Source: Halobacillus sp. Marseille-P3879 (GTDB lineage: Bacteria; Bacillota; Bacilli; Bacillales; Halobacillaceae). From it: DNA of 64,000 bases. Made by a program: the position numbers and the translations under genes. This document shows, one piece after another, positions 1 to 8,293 of this stretch (its first letter is position 1; each line of letters begins with the position of its first letter). The stretch spans positions 496,001 through 560,000 of the forward strand of contig NZ_OESS01000001.1 in NCBI RefSeq assembly GCF_900240285.1, read 5' to 3'. The notes beneath the pieces were generated by a model. It ran no database searches. It saw only the letters and a program-made list of their open reading frames with translations, and was not told the origin of the DNA.

Positions 1-2472
1 AAATCAGTGCTTGTAGATGGAGATCTGGGAAGCATTGAAGAACTTGAAAACTTGCAAATCCCTGCTGTACCCGCCCAAAGCCAGGACCAGTCAGACAGCC
101 AAATGCCACAAGAAGGAATGGAGCAGGGGGGAACATCGGCACAAATGCCGGAAGGAGCACAAAGACAAAATGAAGATATTCCTACGGTTGCCTTAGAGGA
201 GCTTGCAGACATCGAATTGACCGGTCAGGCAGAATCGATTTCCCGTACGAACGGGGAAGATTCCGTTTCCCTGCAGATTGTGAAGTCTCAGGAAGCCAAT
301 ACCGTGGATGTAGTTAATCTAGTAAAAGATGAAACAGCGGAATTTAAAGACGAATTAAATGGAGTAGACTTTGTTTATTCTTTTGATCAGGGTGAACCAA
401 TAGAAGAATCGGTCAGCACAATGCTGAATAAAGCATTATTCGGCGGTTTGTTTGCTATTGTAGTCATTCTGTTGTTCCTGCGTAATATTAAAACAACGCT
501 CATTTCTGTCATTTCGATCCCATTATCTTTATTAATGGCCATACTGGTGTTAAATCAAATGGGCATTACATTAAATATCATGACTCTGGGGGCTATGACG
601 GTAGCCATTGGACGGGTAGTAGATGATTCCATTGTAGTCGTTGAAAACATTTACCGGCGAATGTCGCTGCCTGGCGAAGAATTGAAAGGAAAAGCACTAA
701 TCCACTCGGCAACGAGGGAGATGTTTATGCCGATTTTATCTTCCACCATCGTTACTATTGCTGTGTTCTTGCCGCTTGGGTTAGTGGAAGGAGTGGTAGG
801 GCAGGTCTTTCTTCCATTTGCCTTAACCGTGGTGTTTGCCTTGATCGCATCATTAATTGTGGCAGTAACAATTGTGCCTATGATGTCTCATTCGTTATTA
901 AAGCCTGATAAAATAAAACATCATCAGGAAGAAAAAGAAAATGGCAAATTAGCGAAATGGTATAAGTCGTTATTAACACGCACGTTAAATCATAAAATTA
1001 TTGCATCTGTGCTGGCGGTTGGCATTTTAGTTGGAAGTATTGCGCTGCTGCCATTAGTCGGAGTCAGTTTCCTCCCTTCAGAGGATCAAAAAATGGTGAT
1101 GGCCACTTATAATCCTGAACCAGGGCAAACTACTGAAGATGTTGAAGAATTAGCGATAGAGGCTCAAGAATATTTTGAAGGCCGTAAAGGTGCAAATACT
1201 ATTCAGTACTCCGTAGGTGGAGAAAACCCGATGAGTCCCGGGGCTTCAAATCAAGCGGCCTTCAATGTGGAATATGACGAGGACACAGAGAATTTTGAAG
1301 ATGAATCTGAACAGGTCATCAAAGATTTACAAAGCATAACGGACCAAGGAGAATGGGCTTCCCAGGACTTTTCATCGACAGGTTCAAGCAGTGAAGTAGA
1401 GTTATTAGTTTATGGTGATAACCTGGAGGAGATCAAGCCCGTCGTAGAAGAAGTTGAAGGCATCCTTACTGAAAGAGATGATCTGGCTAATGTAGATTCA
1501 AGTGTGGCAGAATCCTATGAGGAATACCAGCTTGTTATCGATCATGATCGTTTAAGCGAGTTAGGATTAACAGCAGGGCAAGTTGGAATGGAATTAAATC
1601 AAAACCCTCAGCGATCGGTTATTACTACGGTACAGCAGGATTCTAAAGAACTTAATGTGTATACTGATGCTGAGGATGAAGAATATCAGGCGATCGAAGA
1701 CTTAACGAGCAAGGAGATTGAAACGGCCACCGGTGAGACGATCGAAATTAGTGAAGTGGTCGATGTTGAAGAGGGAACTACAGCAGATACGGTAACTCGC
1801 CGTGATGGGCAGGTCTATGCTAGTGTAAGTGCCTCCGTTACGTCGGAAGATATCGGAGCCGTTTCTTCAGAAATTCAGGAAGAAATCGATGAATTAGAAG
1901 TGCCTTCGGGTATGGAAATCTCACTTGGCGGAGTAACGGAGGACATTGAAGAATCCTTTACACAGCTTGGATTAGCGATGCTTGCAGCAATTGCTATAGT
2001 GTATCTCGTACTTGTGATATTCTTTGGAGGGGCTCTTGCTCCATTTGCGATATTGTTCTCCCTGCCGTTTACAGTAATTGGAGCTGTAGTTGGATTACTA
2101 ATCAGTGGAGAGACGTTAAGTATATCGGCGATGATCGGCGGTTTAATGCTTATTGGAATTGTGGTCACGAATGCGATCGTACTTATTGACCGCGTGATTC
2201 ACAAAGAAAATGAAGGCTATTCGACGAGGGAAGCCTTGCTTGACGCTGGTGCAACAAGGCTGCGTCCGATTTTAATGACAGCCCTTGCGACAATTGGAGC
2301 TTTACTGCCTTTAGCTCTTGGCTTTGAAGGTGGCTCAATTATTAGTAAAGGACTTGGTGTAACGGTCATTGGCGGACTTGCAAGCTCGACCCTGCTTACT
2401 CTGTTAATTGTTCCATTAGTTTATGAAATATTAAGTAAATGGAGAAAGAAAGAAGCAGGGTCTGCTGATTAA
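1..2472 (+). CDS. RND-family efflux transporter (AcrB/SwrC type), 5'-truncated
   Basis: This is the C-terminal ~820 residues of a resistance-nodulation-division pump, which uses the proton gradient to export amphipathic compounds or lipopeptides. The frame is open from base 1, so the gene begins before the window; the full family length is about 1,030 residues. The motif GRVVDDSIVVVENIY, with the two proton-relay aspartates of transmembrane segment 4, lies near residues 203-217. Two blocks of hydrophobic helices flank a large acidic extracytoplasmic docking/pore domain. A Gln/Met/Pro-rich low-complexity stretch at about residues 18-58 interrupts the first pore domain, as in Gram-positive SwrC-like proteins. 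No membrane-fusion partner follows; a terminator comes directly after. SwrC is the closest remembered homologue, but substrate is not inferable. Confidence 0.93.
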   Translation, partial: KSVLVDGDLGSIEELENLQIPAVPAQSQDQSDSQMPQEGMEQGGTSAQMPEGAQRQNEDIPTVALEELADIELTGQAESISRTNGEDSVSLQIVKSQEANTVDVVNLVKDETAEFKDELNGVDFVYSFDQGEPIEESVSTMLNKALFGGLFAIVVILLFLRNIKTTLISVISIPLSLLMAILVLNQMGITLNIMTLGAMTVAIGRVVDDSIVVVENIYRRMSLPGEELKGKALIHSATREMFMPILSSTIVTIAVFLPLGLVEGVVGQVFLPFALTVVFALIASLIVAVTIVPMMSHSLLKPDKIKHHQEEKENGKLAKWYKSLLTRTLNHKIIASVLAVGILVGSIALLPLVGVSFLPSEDQKMVMATYNPEPGQTTEDVEELAIEAQEYFEGRKGANTIQYSVGGENPMSPGASNQAAFNVEYDEDTENFEDESEQVIKDLQSITDQGEWASQDFSSTGSSSEVELLVYGDNLEEIKPVVEEVEGILTERDDLANVDSSVAESYEEYQLVIDHDRLSELGLTAGQVGMELNQNPQRSVITTVQQDSKELNVYTDAEDEEYQAIEDLTSKEIETATGETIEISEVVDVEEGTTADTVTRRDGQVYASVSASVTSEDIGAVSSEIQEEIDELEVPSGMEISLGGVTEDIEESFTQLGLAMLAAIAIVYLVLVIFFGGALAPFAILFSLPFTVIGAVVGLLISGETLSISAMIGGLMLIGIVVTNAIVLIDRVIHKENEGYSTREALLDAGATRLRPILMTALATIGALLPLALGFEGGSIISKGLGVTVIGGLASSTLLTLLIVPLVYEILSKWRKKEAGSAD

Positions 2473-2506
2473 TTTAATCGAACCCGTTTTTGTGGTGGAG
2501 GTTCAC

Positions 2507-2547
2507 AGCTTGCGGAGAAACCCTTGTTTTCTCTGCAAGCTTTTTTG
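2507..2547 (+). terminator. Rho-independent terminator after the RND gene
   Basis: A 14-bp near-perfect inverted repeat (AGCTTGCGGAGAAA / TTTCTCTGCAAGCT) with a short loop is followed by a run of T. It lies 35 bp after the stop codon. Confidence 0.85.
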
Positions 2548-2682
2548 TATCTCCTGCCGCTTCTTTTGACTAAAAAAGATGGTTCTCCATTCCATGGTGA
2601 GGGGAAAAGAGTTAGGACACACGTCTTAACTTTTGGAATAAAAGAGCAAGCTCGGATTTAATGATTAGAAAGGGGAGAGCAA

Positions 2683-3624
2683 ATGGATCATTTTGATATT
2701 ACTATTATCGGCGCTGGTTTAACGGGGATTACTGCGGCTTCACGACTCCAGAAAAATGGAAAAAAAGTGCTCCTTATCGATAAAGGGAATAATGTAGGAG
2801 GTCGTCTTGCTACGAGTTGTCTAGCAAAGGGCAGGGCAGATCATGGAGCACAGTTTTTTACTGTTCGTACGAAAGACCTGCAGCAGGAAGTTGATAATTG
2901 GCTTGAAAAAGGATGGATCAAACACTGGTTTGGAGATGATTATCCCCGCTATACATCTGTAAATGGTATGAACAGTTTAGCGGTTAATTTAGCGGATGGA
3001 CTTCCAACTAAACTTAACACGAGCGTATCCCATTGGAGGAAAGAAGAAGGGAAATACAGGGTAGCTGCTGAAGGTCAATCCGGCTGGTTGACTGAGAAAG
3101 TGATCCTCACTACTCCCGGTCCCCAGGCGGCAGAAATATTACAGAACAGCGGCATTGATGCAAAGGCTCTGCAGGAAATCACATTTCAGCCTACTTACGT
3201 GGGGATGTTCCGTTTTAACCACCCGACAGCTCTTCCGAACTCCGGTCATGTTGATCAGGACCTGCCTGCCGGCGTCGAGCGGTTGGTTGATCATTATAAA
3301 AAAGGCATTTCTAATGAAGTGGTTGTCAGTATTTATATGACTGCCGACTGGTCTGCTGAACATTTTGGAAAGAGCGACGTTCTCGTTCGAATGAAAAAAA
3401 GTGTCCAGGGATATTTTGATTTTGAAGATCTGCAGTCACAACAATTAAAAACATGGCGTTATGCACAGGCCGTCAATACTTATCCTGGATCATATGCAGC
3501 CTTGACGAATTCTGTGTTGGTCGCAGGGGATGCCTTTTTACGTCACGATGATGCGGCCGGGCGTACTCGTTTTGAAAGTGCTTTTCTTTCAGGAATTGAT
3601 GTAGCAGAAGCCGCCATCGTATGA
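2683..3624 (+). CDS. FAD/NAD(P)-dependent oxidoreductase, renalase-like
   Basis: A 313-residue soluble flavoprotein. The N-terminus has the Rossmann dinucleotide motif GAGLTG (residues ~11-16), an acidic residue at the end of strand 2 (LIDKG), then GGRLAT and DHGAQFF, a combination typical of the amine-oxidase/renalase-like family that oxidises reduced-nicotinamide isomers or related small molecules. The C-terminal VAGDAF and the following glycine/arginine-rich stretch fit the second FAD-contact region. The ATG has a good ribosome site (AAAGGGGAGAG) 6 bp upstream. It is a single-gene unit, convergent with rarD. The true substrate is unknown; the family assignment is firmer than the renalase-like label. 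Confidence 0.8.
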   Translation: MDHFDITIIGAGLTGITAASRLQKNGKKVLLIDKGNNVGGRLATSCLAKGRADHGAQFFTVRTKDLQQEVDNWLEKGWIKHWFGDDYPRYTSVNGMNSLAVNLADGLPTKLNTSVSHWRKEEGKYRVAAEGQSGWLTEKVILTTPGPQAAEILQNSGIDAKALQEITFQPTYVGMFRFNHPTALPNSGHVDQDLPAGVERLVDHYKKGISNEVVVSIYMTADWSAEHFGKSDVLVRMKKSVQGYFDFEDLQSQQLKTWRYAQAVNTYPGSYAALTNSVLVAGDAFLRHDDAAGRTRFESAFLSGIDVAEAAIV

Positions 3625-3732
3625 TTAAATAAAGTAGTTTTATTGGTATTCCCGGAATCTGGGAAAAGGGCAGGAGAGCCCCGTGCTGTACATCTATATC
3701 CACATAAAGGAAACTTTTAAAGTGATTTTTAC

Positions 3733-4635
3733 TCAGTTACCAGGTGCTTCATATTTCCTTAGTCGTTTGAAACGGGAAAACGTGTAAACAGCTAACCCAG
3801 ACCAAATGAGTATAAATGACACGGCATGGACATCTGTAAATGGCTCTTCATACAAAAACACCCCAAGGATAAGCATGATGGTCGGTGCGAAGTATTGAAG
3901 AAATCCTACTAATGAAAGCGGTATGCGTTTAGCGCCGGCAGCAAAAAGAAGGAGCGGAATGGCTGTAGCTATTCCGGCTCCAAATACGAGCACAGTGTTC
4001 CACGATATCCAATTGACCTGCTCGTAGGAGCGTGTAATCCCTGTCAGGTAAATAAGAGCCAGTGGAGAAACGATTAACGTTTCGATCATGAGCCCAAACA
4101 TAGCATTTAAGGGAACTAATTTCTTCAGTAAGCCATACATGCCGAAGCTGAAAGCTAATAGTAAGGCGATCCATGGAACAGAACCAAAGTGTACCGTCAT
4201 ATAAATCACACCGCTTGCGGCAAGCAGAAATGCGATCCACTGTGGCCTCGTGAACGTTTCTTTCAAGACAATCATTCCCAGCATTATGCTGACTAGAGGA
4301 TTAATGTAATAGCCTAAACTGGCTTCTACAACATGATTATTATTGACACCCCATATGTAAGTAAGCCAGTTCAGGCTGATCATTAACGACGCTAAAGTTA
4401 TTCCGATCAAGCTGCGTTTCTTCTGCCATACCTGCTTGGCTTCTACAACAAATTCACGACGTTTTCGAAGGAACAGAATCACTATAGTCATAAATACAGC
4501 AGACCAAATAATGCGGTGAGCTAATATTTCAAATGGCGGGATGTGCTGCATTAACTTCCAGTAAATAGGGAGAAAACCCCACAATACGTAGGCGCCGCTT
4601 GTATATATTATTCCTAACCTTTGCTCCTCTTCCAT
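3733..4635 (-). CDS. rarD: RarD-type EamA-family permease
   Basis: A 300-residue integral membrane protein with about ten hydrophobic segments, made of two EamA repeats. The N-terminus (GIIYTSGAYVLWGFLPIYWK, then HRIIWS) is the characteristic RarD signature. RarD proteins belong to the drug/metabolite transporter superfamily; their substrates are mostly unproven, despite the old label chloramphenicol-sensitive protein. The ATG is preceded by GGGAGAGG. The gene is monocistronic and convergent with the upstream flavoprotein gene; the 108 bp between them holds only a weak hairpin near 3649-3667. Confidence 0.88.
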   Translation of the reverse strand: MEEEQRLGIIYTSGAYVLWGFLPIYWKLMQHIPPFEILAHRIIWSAVFMTIVILFLRKRREFVVEAKQVWQKKRSLIGITLASLMISLNWLTYIWGVNNNHVVEASLGYYINPLVSIMLGMIVLKETFTRPQWIAFLLAASGVIYMTVHFGSVPWIALLLAFSFGMYGLLKKLVPLNAMFGLMIETLIVSPLALIYLTGITRSYEQVNWISWNTVLVFGAGIATAIPLLLFAAGAKRIPLSLVGFLQYFAPTIMLILGVFLYEEPFTDVHAVSFILIWSGLAVYTFSRFKRLRKYEAPGN

Positions 4636-4711
4636 AAGTCAAAACCCTCTCCCGAACCCGAATACTAATGCTATTTTAGCCAACTAAAGGAAAGTTGGAA
4701 AGGATTTGAAC

Positions 4712-4748
4712 TTAAAAAAAGTAAAGACGCATCATCTGCGCCTTTACT
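4712..4748 (-). terminator. Rho-independent terminator for the Rieske flavoprotein gene
   Basis: On the reverse strand the stop codon overlaps an inverted repeat (AGTAAAG..GCGCA / TGCGTC..TTTACT) followed by seven T residues. Confidence 0.75.
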
Positions 4749-6336
4749 GTTGATCAGAATGTTCATTGAATTCTTCATCCTCGTTAGGAAGATGGCGTAC
4801 TTCATCCGTGTCACTATAAGCGATTTTCTTCAGCGGTTTCTTAGCAGGACCTTCTAAGACTTCTCCATCAAACGAGAAGCGGGAACCGTGGCAAGGGCAA
4901 TCCCAGCTGTGCTCTCCACTGTTCCATTCTACTTCACATCCCATGTGTGTACATGTTGTATCCAGCACATGCAGTTCACCATGTTCATCCTTATAAGCGC
5001 CTGCGCGTTCACCCTTCCACTGAATGACCGCACCTTCGCCTTTTAATAAAGCTTCGGGACGAGTACCGACCAGCTCTATTTTTCCTTCCATCAAATGGGC
5101 GGCAACATTGGTATTATTCTTCAAAAATTCTTTCATGCTTGGATCCGCTTTAAAACGCGAAGGGATAAACACTGGTTTATAAAGGGAATCTCTGCCCATT
5201 ACGTAGTCAGTCAACAGTTCTCCCGCAACGCGACTGTTAGTCATTCCCCATTTTCTAAATCCTGTTGCGAGGAAAATGTGTTTGCTGTCTTTTCGTATCG
5301 GCCCGATGTATGGAACTTTATCTAAAGTCGTCAAATCCTGAGCCGACCATTGAAAAAGCTTCGACTTAATGCCAAAGGTCCGGCTGGCAAACTCTTCAAG
5401 TGCATGATAGTGAAAAAGGTTGTCTCCGCCTTCACCGGTCCGGTGACTTTCGCCGCCAATGAGAAGGATTTCTTTACCCTCATATTCAACTGAACGGACG
5501 GAACGTTTAGGTTCATCGATGGACAGGTACATGCCGCCTTCCCATTTATGTTCAGGTTCAATGGCGATTACATAGGAGCGTTCCGCGTACATTCGGCTGA
5601 AATAAAAACCTCTGCCATCATGGAATGGGAAGTGCGTACAAATTACTAAGTCATCACACGTAACCGAAACATCTTGATCGGTCTCTACTTCTATACGGTT
5701 TTTCTCTTGTACTTTTAAGGCAGTTGTATTCTCATAAATGGTACCGCCTAAATTAAGAAACTCCTCAATAAGTGCCGATAAATAAAGTAGAGGGTGGAAC
5801 TGAGCTTGGTTTGTCATAGCTAAAGCCGAGGAAGCTTCTGCATCAAATGGCACATGGGTTTCCATCGGCTGAGGGATTTCCAGTCGTTCATAAGCCTCGC
5901 GTTCTTTTTCTATTTTTCTTGTGCCTTCTTTCGTAGTAGCATACAGGTAAGCATCCTGTCTGGACCACTCACAATAAATGTCTAACTCTTGCACTGTATT
6001 TTCAATAGAGGTAATGGCGTCTGACTGCGCTTTATAATACAGGGCGGCATGGTCTTCACCAAAGTGATCCATCAGCTCATGATAGATTAAACCGTGCTGT
6101 GCTGTAACTTTGGCGGTAGTGTGTCCAGTCGTCCCGTTTAATAAACAACCGGCCTCAATAAGAGCAACTTTTTTCCCTTCCTTTGCAAGCAGAAAGGCAG
6201 TTGTAATACCCGTGATTCCCCCACCTATAACAGCGACTTCTGTATCTTGTGGTTCAGTTAACTTTTCGAAGGAAGGAAGATCTGCTGTTCTTTTCCATAA
6301 CGGTTCAGGGTGCGTCCAATCCAATTTTTTATCCAT
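4744..6336 (-). CDS. FAD-dependent oxidoreductase fused to a C-terminal Rieske [2Fe-2S] domain
   Basis: A 530-residue two-domain protein resembling B. subtilis YhfW. The first ~390 residues form a DAO-type FAD domain, with the dinucleotide motif GGGITG near residue 40 and a later VPYIGPI segment. The last ~110 residues are a Rieske domain with both cluster motifs present: CTHMGC (about residues 464-469) and CPCHGS (about 480-485), giving the required 2 Cys + 2 His ligands. It would transfer electrons from an unidentified amine- or amino-acid-like substrate through FAD to the cluster. It has no signal peptide or transmembrane segment, so it is cytosolic. The start is set by TAGGAGG 6 bp upstream. 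It stands alone and has its own terminator. The physiological acceptor and substrate are not known for the family. Confidence 0.88.
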   Translation of the reverse strand: MDKKLDWTHPEPLWKRTADLPSFEKLTEPQDTEVAVIGGGITGITTAFLLAKEGKKVALIEAGCLLNGTTGHTTAKVTAQHGLIYHELMDHFGEDHAALYYKAQSDAITSIENTVQELDIYCEWSRQDAYLYATTKEGTRKIEKEREAYERLEIPQPMETHVPFDAEASSALAMTNQAQFHPLLYLSALIEEFLNLGGTIYENTTALKVQEKNRIEVETDQDVSVTCDDLVICTHFPFHDGRGFYFSRMYAERSYVIAIEPEHKWEGGMYLSIDEPKRSVRSVEYEGKEILLIGGESHRTGEGGDNLFHYHALEEFASRTFGIKSKLFQWSAQDLTTLDKVPYIGPIRKDSKHIFLATGFRKWGMTNSRVAGELLTDYVMGRDSLYKPVFIPSRFKADPSMKEFLKNNTNVAAHLMEGKIELVGTRPEALLKGEGAVIQWKGERAGAYKDEHGELHVLDTTCTHMGCEVEWNSGEHSWDCPCHGSRFSFDGEVLEGPAKKPLKKIAYSDTDEVRHLPNEDEEFNEHSDQQ

Positions 6337-6479
6337 GCTTAACCTCCTAATGGTCGCTTTTTTTCAGTTTGTCCTAAGCAGGAAAAATCATGTAAGTGAA
6401 TTGAACAACGGTTTTTTTCTCCTCACGGGCCGTTCCGCGGGTGGAAATATAGAGATACAAATGATATATTAGAAGAAGT

Positions 6480-6503
6480 GCTTGCAGTCGCAAGCTTTTT
6501 TTT
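6480..6503 (+). terminator. Short terminator-like hairpin upstream of the MarR gene
   Basis: GCTTGC-AGTC-GCAAGC is followed by eight T residues, 40 bp before the MarR start. No gene ends upstream on this strand, so it may be a leader attenuator or a remnant. It could also be chance. Confidence 0.4.
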
Positions 6504-6513
6504 ATGATATTCA

Positions 6514-6525
6514 TTACCTAGGTAA
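6514..6525 (+). promoter_or_regulatory. Palindromic operator candidate TTACCTAGGTAA
   Basis: This perfect 12-bp palindrome lies 18 bp before the MarR start codon and just upstream of its ribosome site. Palindromes of this size and position are typical autoregulatory targets of MarR-family dimers. Assignment to the downstream regulator is inference. Confidence 0.5.
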
Positions 6526-6543
6526 CGATAGGAGGAGAAGCAC

Positions 6544-6972
6544 GTGTCATTGGTTTTTCATCATATTCTACAGCTGTCGCGGGAGGTTAATACGTATTTA
6601 AATGAGGCATTGAAGAAGGAAGATATTTATATGTCGCACTGAGCTGTCATTTTTCAACTGCATGAAAACGGACAGTTAACTCAAACACAGTTAAAGGATC
6701 GTTTAAATATAGAAGCACCACCTTTATCCCGTACCGTAGCTCGTTTGGAAGAGCTCGGATATATAGAAAAATATGTGAGTGAAGATAAAAGGACGAATAA
6801 TATTAAACTTTCTGAAGAGGGAGAAGCGAATTATCCAAAATGGCAGGCTTTAATTCAAACGGCAGAAAATTCATTGCTTCAGGAACTTGGAGAGAAGCGG
6901 AAAACTGAATTGGATGACCATGTATTAACGCTGTCGGCTGTCATCCGGAAAATAAAGGGGGGAGACAAATGA
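6544..6972 (+). pseudogene. MarR-family regulator interrupted by an in-frame TGA
   Basis: Reading from the GTG at 6544 (ribosome site AGGAGGAG) gives a protein of normal MarR length (142 codons), with a winged-helix core of the form LTQTQLKDRL..LSRTVARLEELGYIEK and a KRTNN wing. Codon 33 (6640-6642) is TGA, in the context MSH-stop-AVIFQLHENG. Family members usually have Trp here (S-x-W-A-V-I), so a single TGG to TGA change explains the stop. The frame is otherwise intact, so the lesion looks recent, or is a sequencing error. A shorter product could only start internally, near 6745, and would lack the dimerisation helices and part of the DNA-reading domain. It overlaps the MFS gene by ATGA, a MarR-pump operon like B. 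subtilis ywoH-ywoG. Confidence 0.8.
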
Positions 6973-8171
6973 AATCTCGAGCTAAATTGTGGACGTGGGA
7001 TTTTATAAACGTGTGGATTAGTAATTTCTTTGTTTTTCTGGTGTTTTACTTACTGTTTGTGACGATGCCTGTTTATATTATGGAGGATATTGAGGCAGGT
7101 CAAGGAGCAGCCGGACTTGTAATTACGGTATTTCTTTTAGCGGCTATCTTAATACGTCCTTTAACTGGACACTGGGTCGAGACGGTTGGCCGGATGCCTG
7201 TATTACTTATAGCCTTATCCATTTTTGGTATAAGCTCCATCCTTTATGTGACAACAGACTCATTAATTGCAATACTGCTGATTCGGTTTCTTCACGGCGT
7301 TGGATTTGGCATGGGCACCACAGTTTTAGGAGCCTTAGCAGCTGATGTTGTTCCTAGTCAGCGCAAAGGAGAAGGGATGGGCTACTTCGCAATGTCGATG
7401 AATTTCGCCATGGTCATTGGCCCGTTTCTTGGTTTAACCCTTATTCAATCCTTTAGTTATTCTATTATGTTTATCAGCTGTATCGCAGCCGCCGCTATTG
7501 CTTTTCTCACAGGAGTTACGATTAAAGCTCCTCAGGCCAAGCCTTTATCAAAAGGAGAAAGAGAAAGCATCATTCCTAAGCTGGACGGCCTTTTTGAAAA
7601 GTCGGTCATCCCGATCGCGGTTACTGGAGCTATCGTAGCACTTGCCTATGCAGGGGTGCTTTCTTTTGTTTCTGTTTATGCGAAGGATCTAGGGCTGGAA
7701 GAAGCGTCCAGTTACTTTTTTGTTGTTTATGCCGTTGTGCTGCTGGTTTCACGACCTTTTACCGGCCGGTGGTTTGACCGGTATGGGGAAAATGTAATTG
7801 TTATTCCTTCCATTATCACATTCGGTATCGGTCTCATCGTTTTAAGTCTTGCTGAAAATTCACTGATGCTCCTGATTGCTGGAGGTTTAATAGGACTAGG
7901 CTGGGGCACAATGGTGCCTAGTATGCAGACGATCGCTCTGCAAAAAGTACCGGAACGAGCGGGTTCCGCTACCGCTACATTTTTCACGATCTTTGATACG
8001 GGCGTTGGGTTTGGTTCATACGTAGTGGGGGTAGCAGCCTCAGGAATCGGATTGTCTTCTCTTTACTTTCAAAGCTCTTTCTTTGTCTTTGCTGCTGTCT
8101 TCCTATATGTATGGCTTCACGGTCGGAAAACAAAAGCAGACCCTCATTCTCAAATGGAGTACTCTTCTTAA
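6969..8171 (+). CDS. MFS efflux transporter (YwoG-like)
   Basis: A 400-residue major-facilitator protein with 12 predicted membrane helices. The loop after helix 2 has a motif-A-like sequence (TGHWVETVGRMPV), and GFGMGTTVLGALAADVVP follows in helix 4. It would act as a proton-driven drug or metabolite exporter in the cytoplasmic membrane. Its ATG overlaps the stop of the MarR gene (ATGA), so the two are translationally coupled. Because the regulator is broken, expression of this pump may be constitutive, if the strain really carries the lesion. The stop codon lies within the following terminator stem. Confidence 0.85.
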   Translation: MKSRAKLWTWDFINVWISNFFVFLVFYLLFVTMPVYIMEDIEAGQGAAGLVITVFLLAAILIRPLTGHWVETVGRMPVLLIALSIFGISSILYVTTDSLIAILLIRFLHGVGFGMGTTVLGALAADVVPSQRKGEGMGYFAMSMNFAMVIGPFLGLTLIQSFSYSIMFISCIAAAAIAFLTGVTIKAPQAKPLSKGERESIIPKLDGLFEKSVIPIAVTGAIVALAYAGVLSFVSVYAKDLGLEEASSYFFVVYAVVLLVSRPFTGRWFDRYGENVIVIPSIITFGIGLIVLSLAENSLMLLIAGGLIGLGWGTMVPSMQTIALQKVPERAGSATATFFTIFDTGVGFGSYVVGVAASGIGLSSLYFQSSFFVFAAVFLYVWLHGRKTKADPHSQMEYSS

Positions 8172-8191
8172 TTGGAGGAGTGCTCTTTTTT
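8157..8191 (+). terminator. Rho-independent terminator after the MFS gene
   Basis: GAGTACTC and GAGTGCTC form a stem around a short loop and are followed by T6. The stem starts inside the last codons of the MFS gene. Confidence 0.75.
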
Positions 8192-8293
8192 AATTAGGGG
8201 GAGAGAACGTACAGAAAATAATTAAAGCAGGTGAAATTCGAACGCTTACCAATAGGACAAGCTGCATATCTTGTAAGGAAAGGAGGAAGGTTG

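Noticed and set aside
1875-2168. Reverse-strand open frame within the RND gene
   Set aside because: It is antisense to a conserved transmembrane block, has no ribosome site and no coherent domain.
8231-8293. Upstream start for the PLP lyase
   Set aside because: The GTG has no ribosome site, while AAAGGAGG lies before the ATG at 8294 and the family N-terminus begins there.
8192-8293. SAM or T-box riboswitch before the methionine-type lyase
   Set aside because: The leader is only ~100 bp after the preceding terminator and shows neither the SAM-I core nor a T-box sequence.
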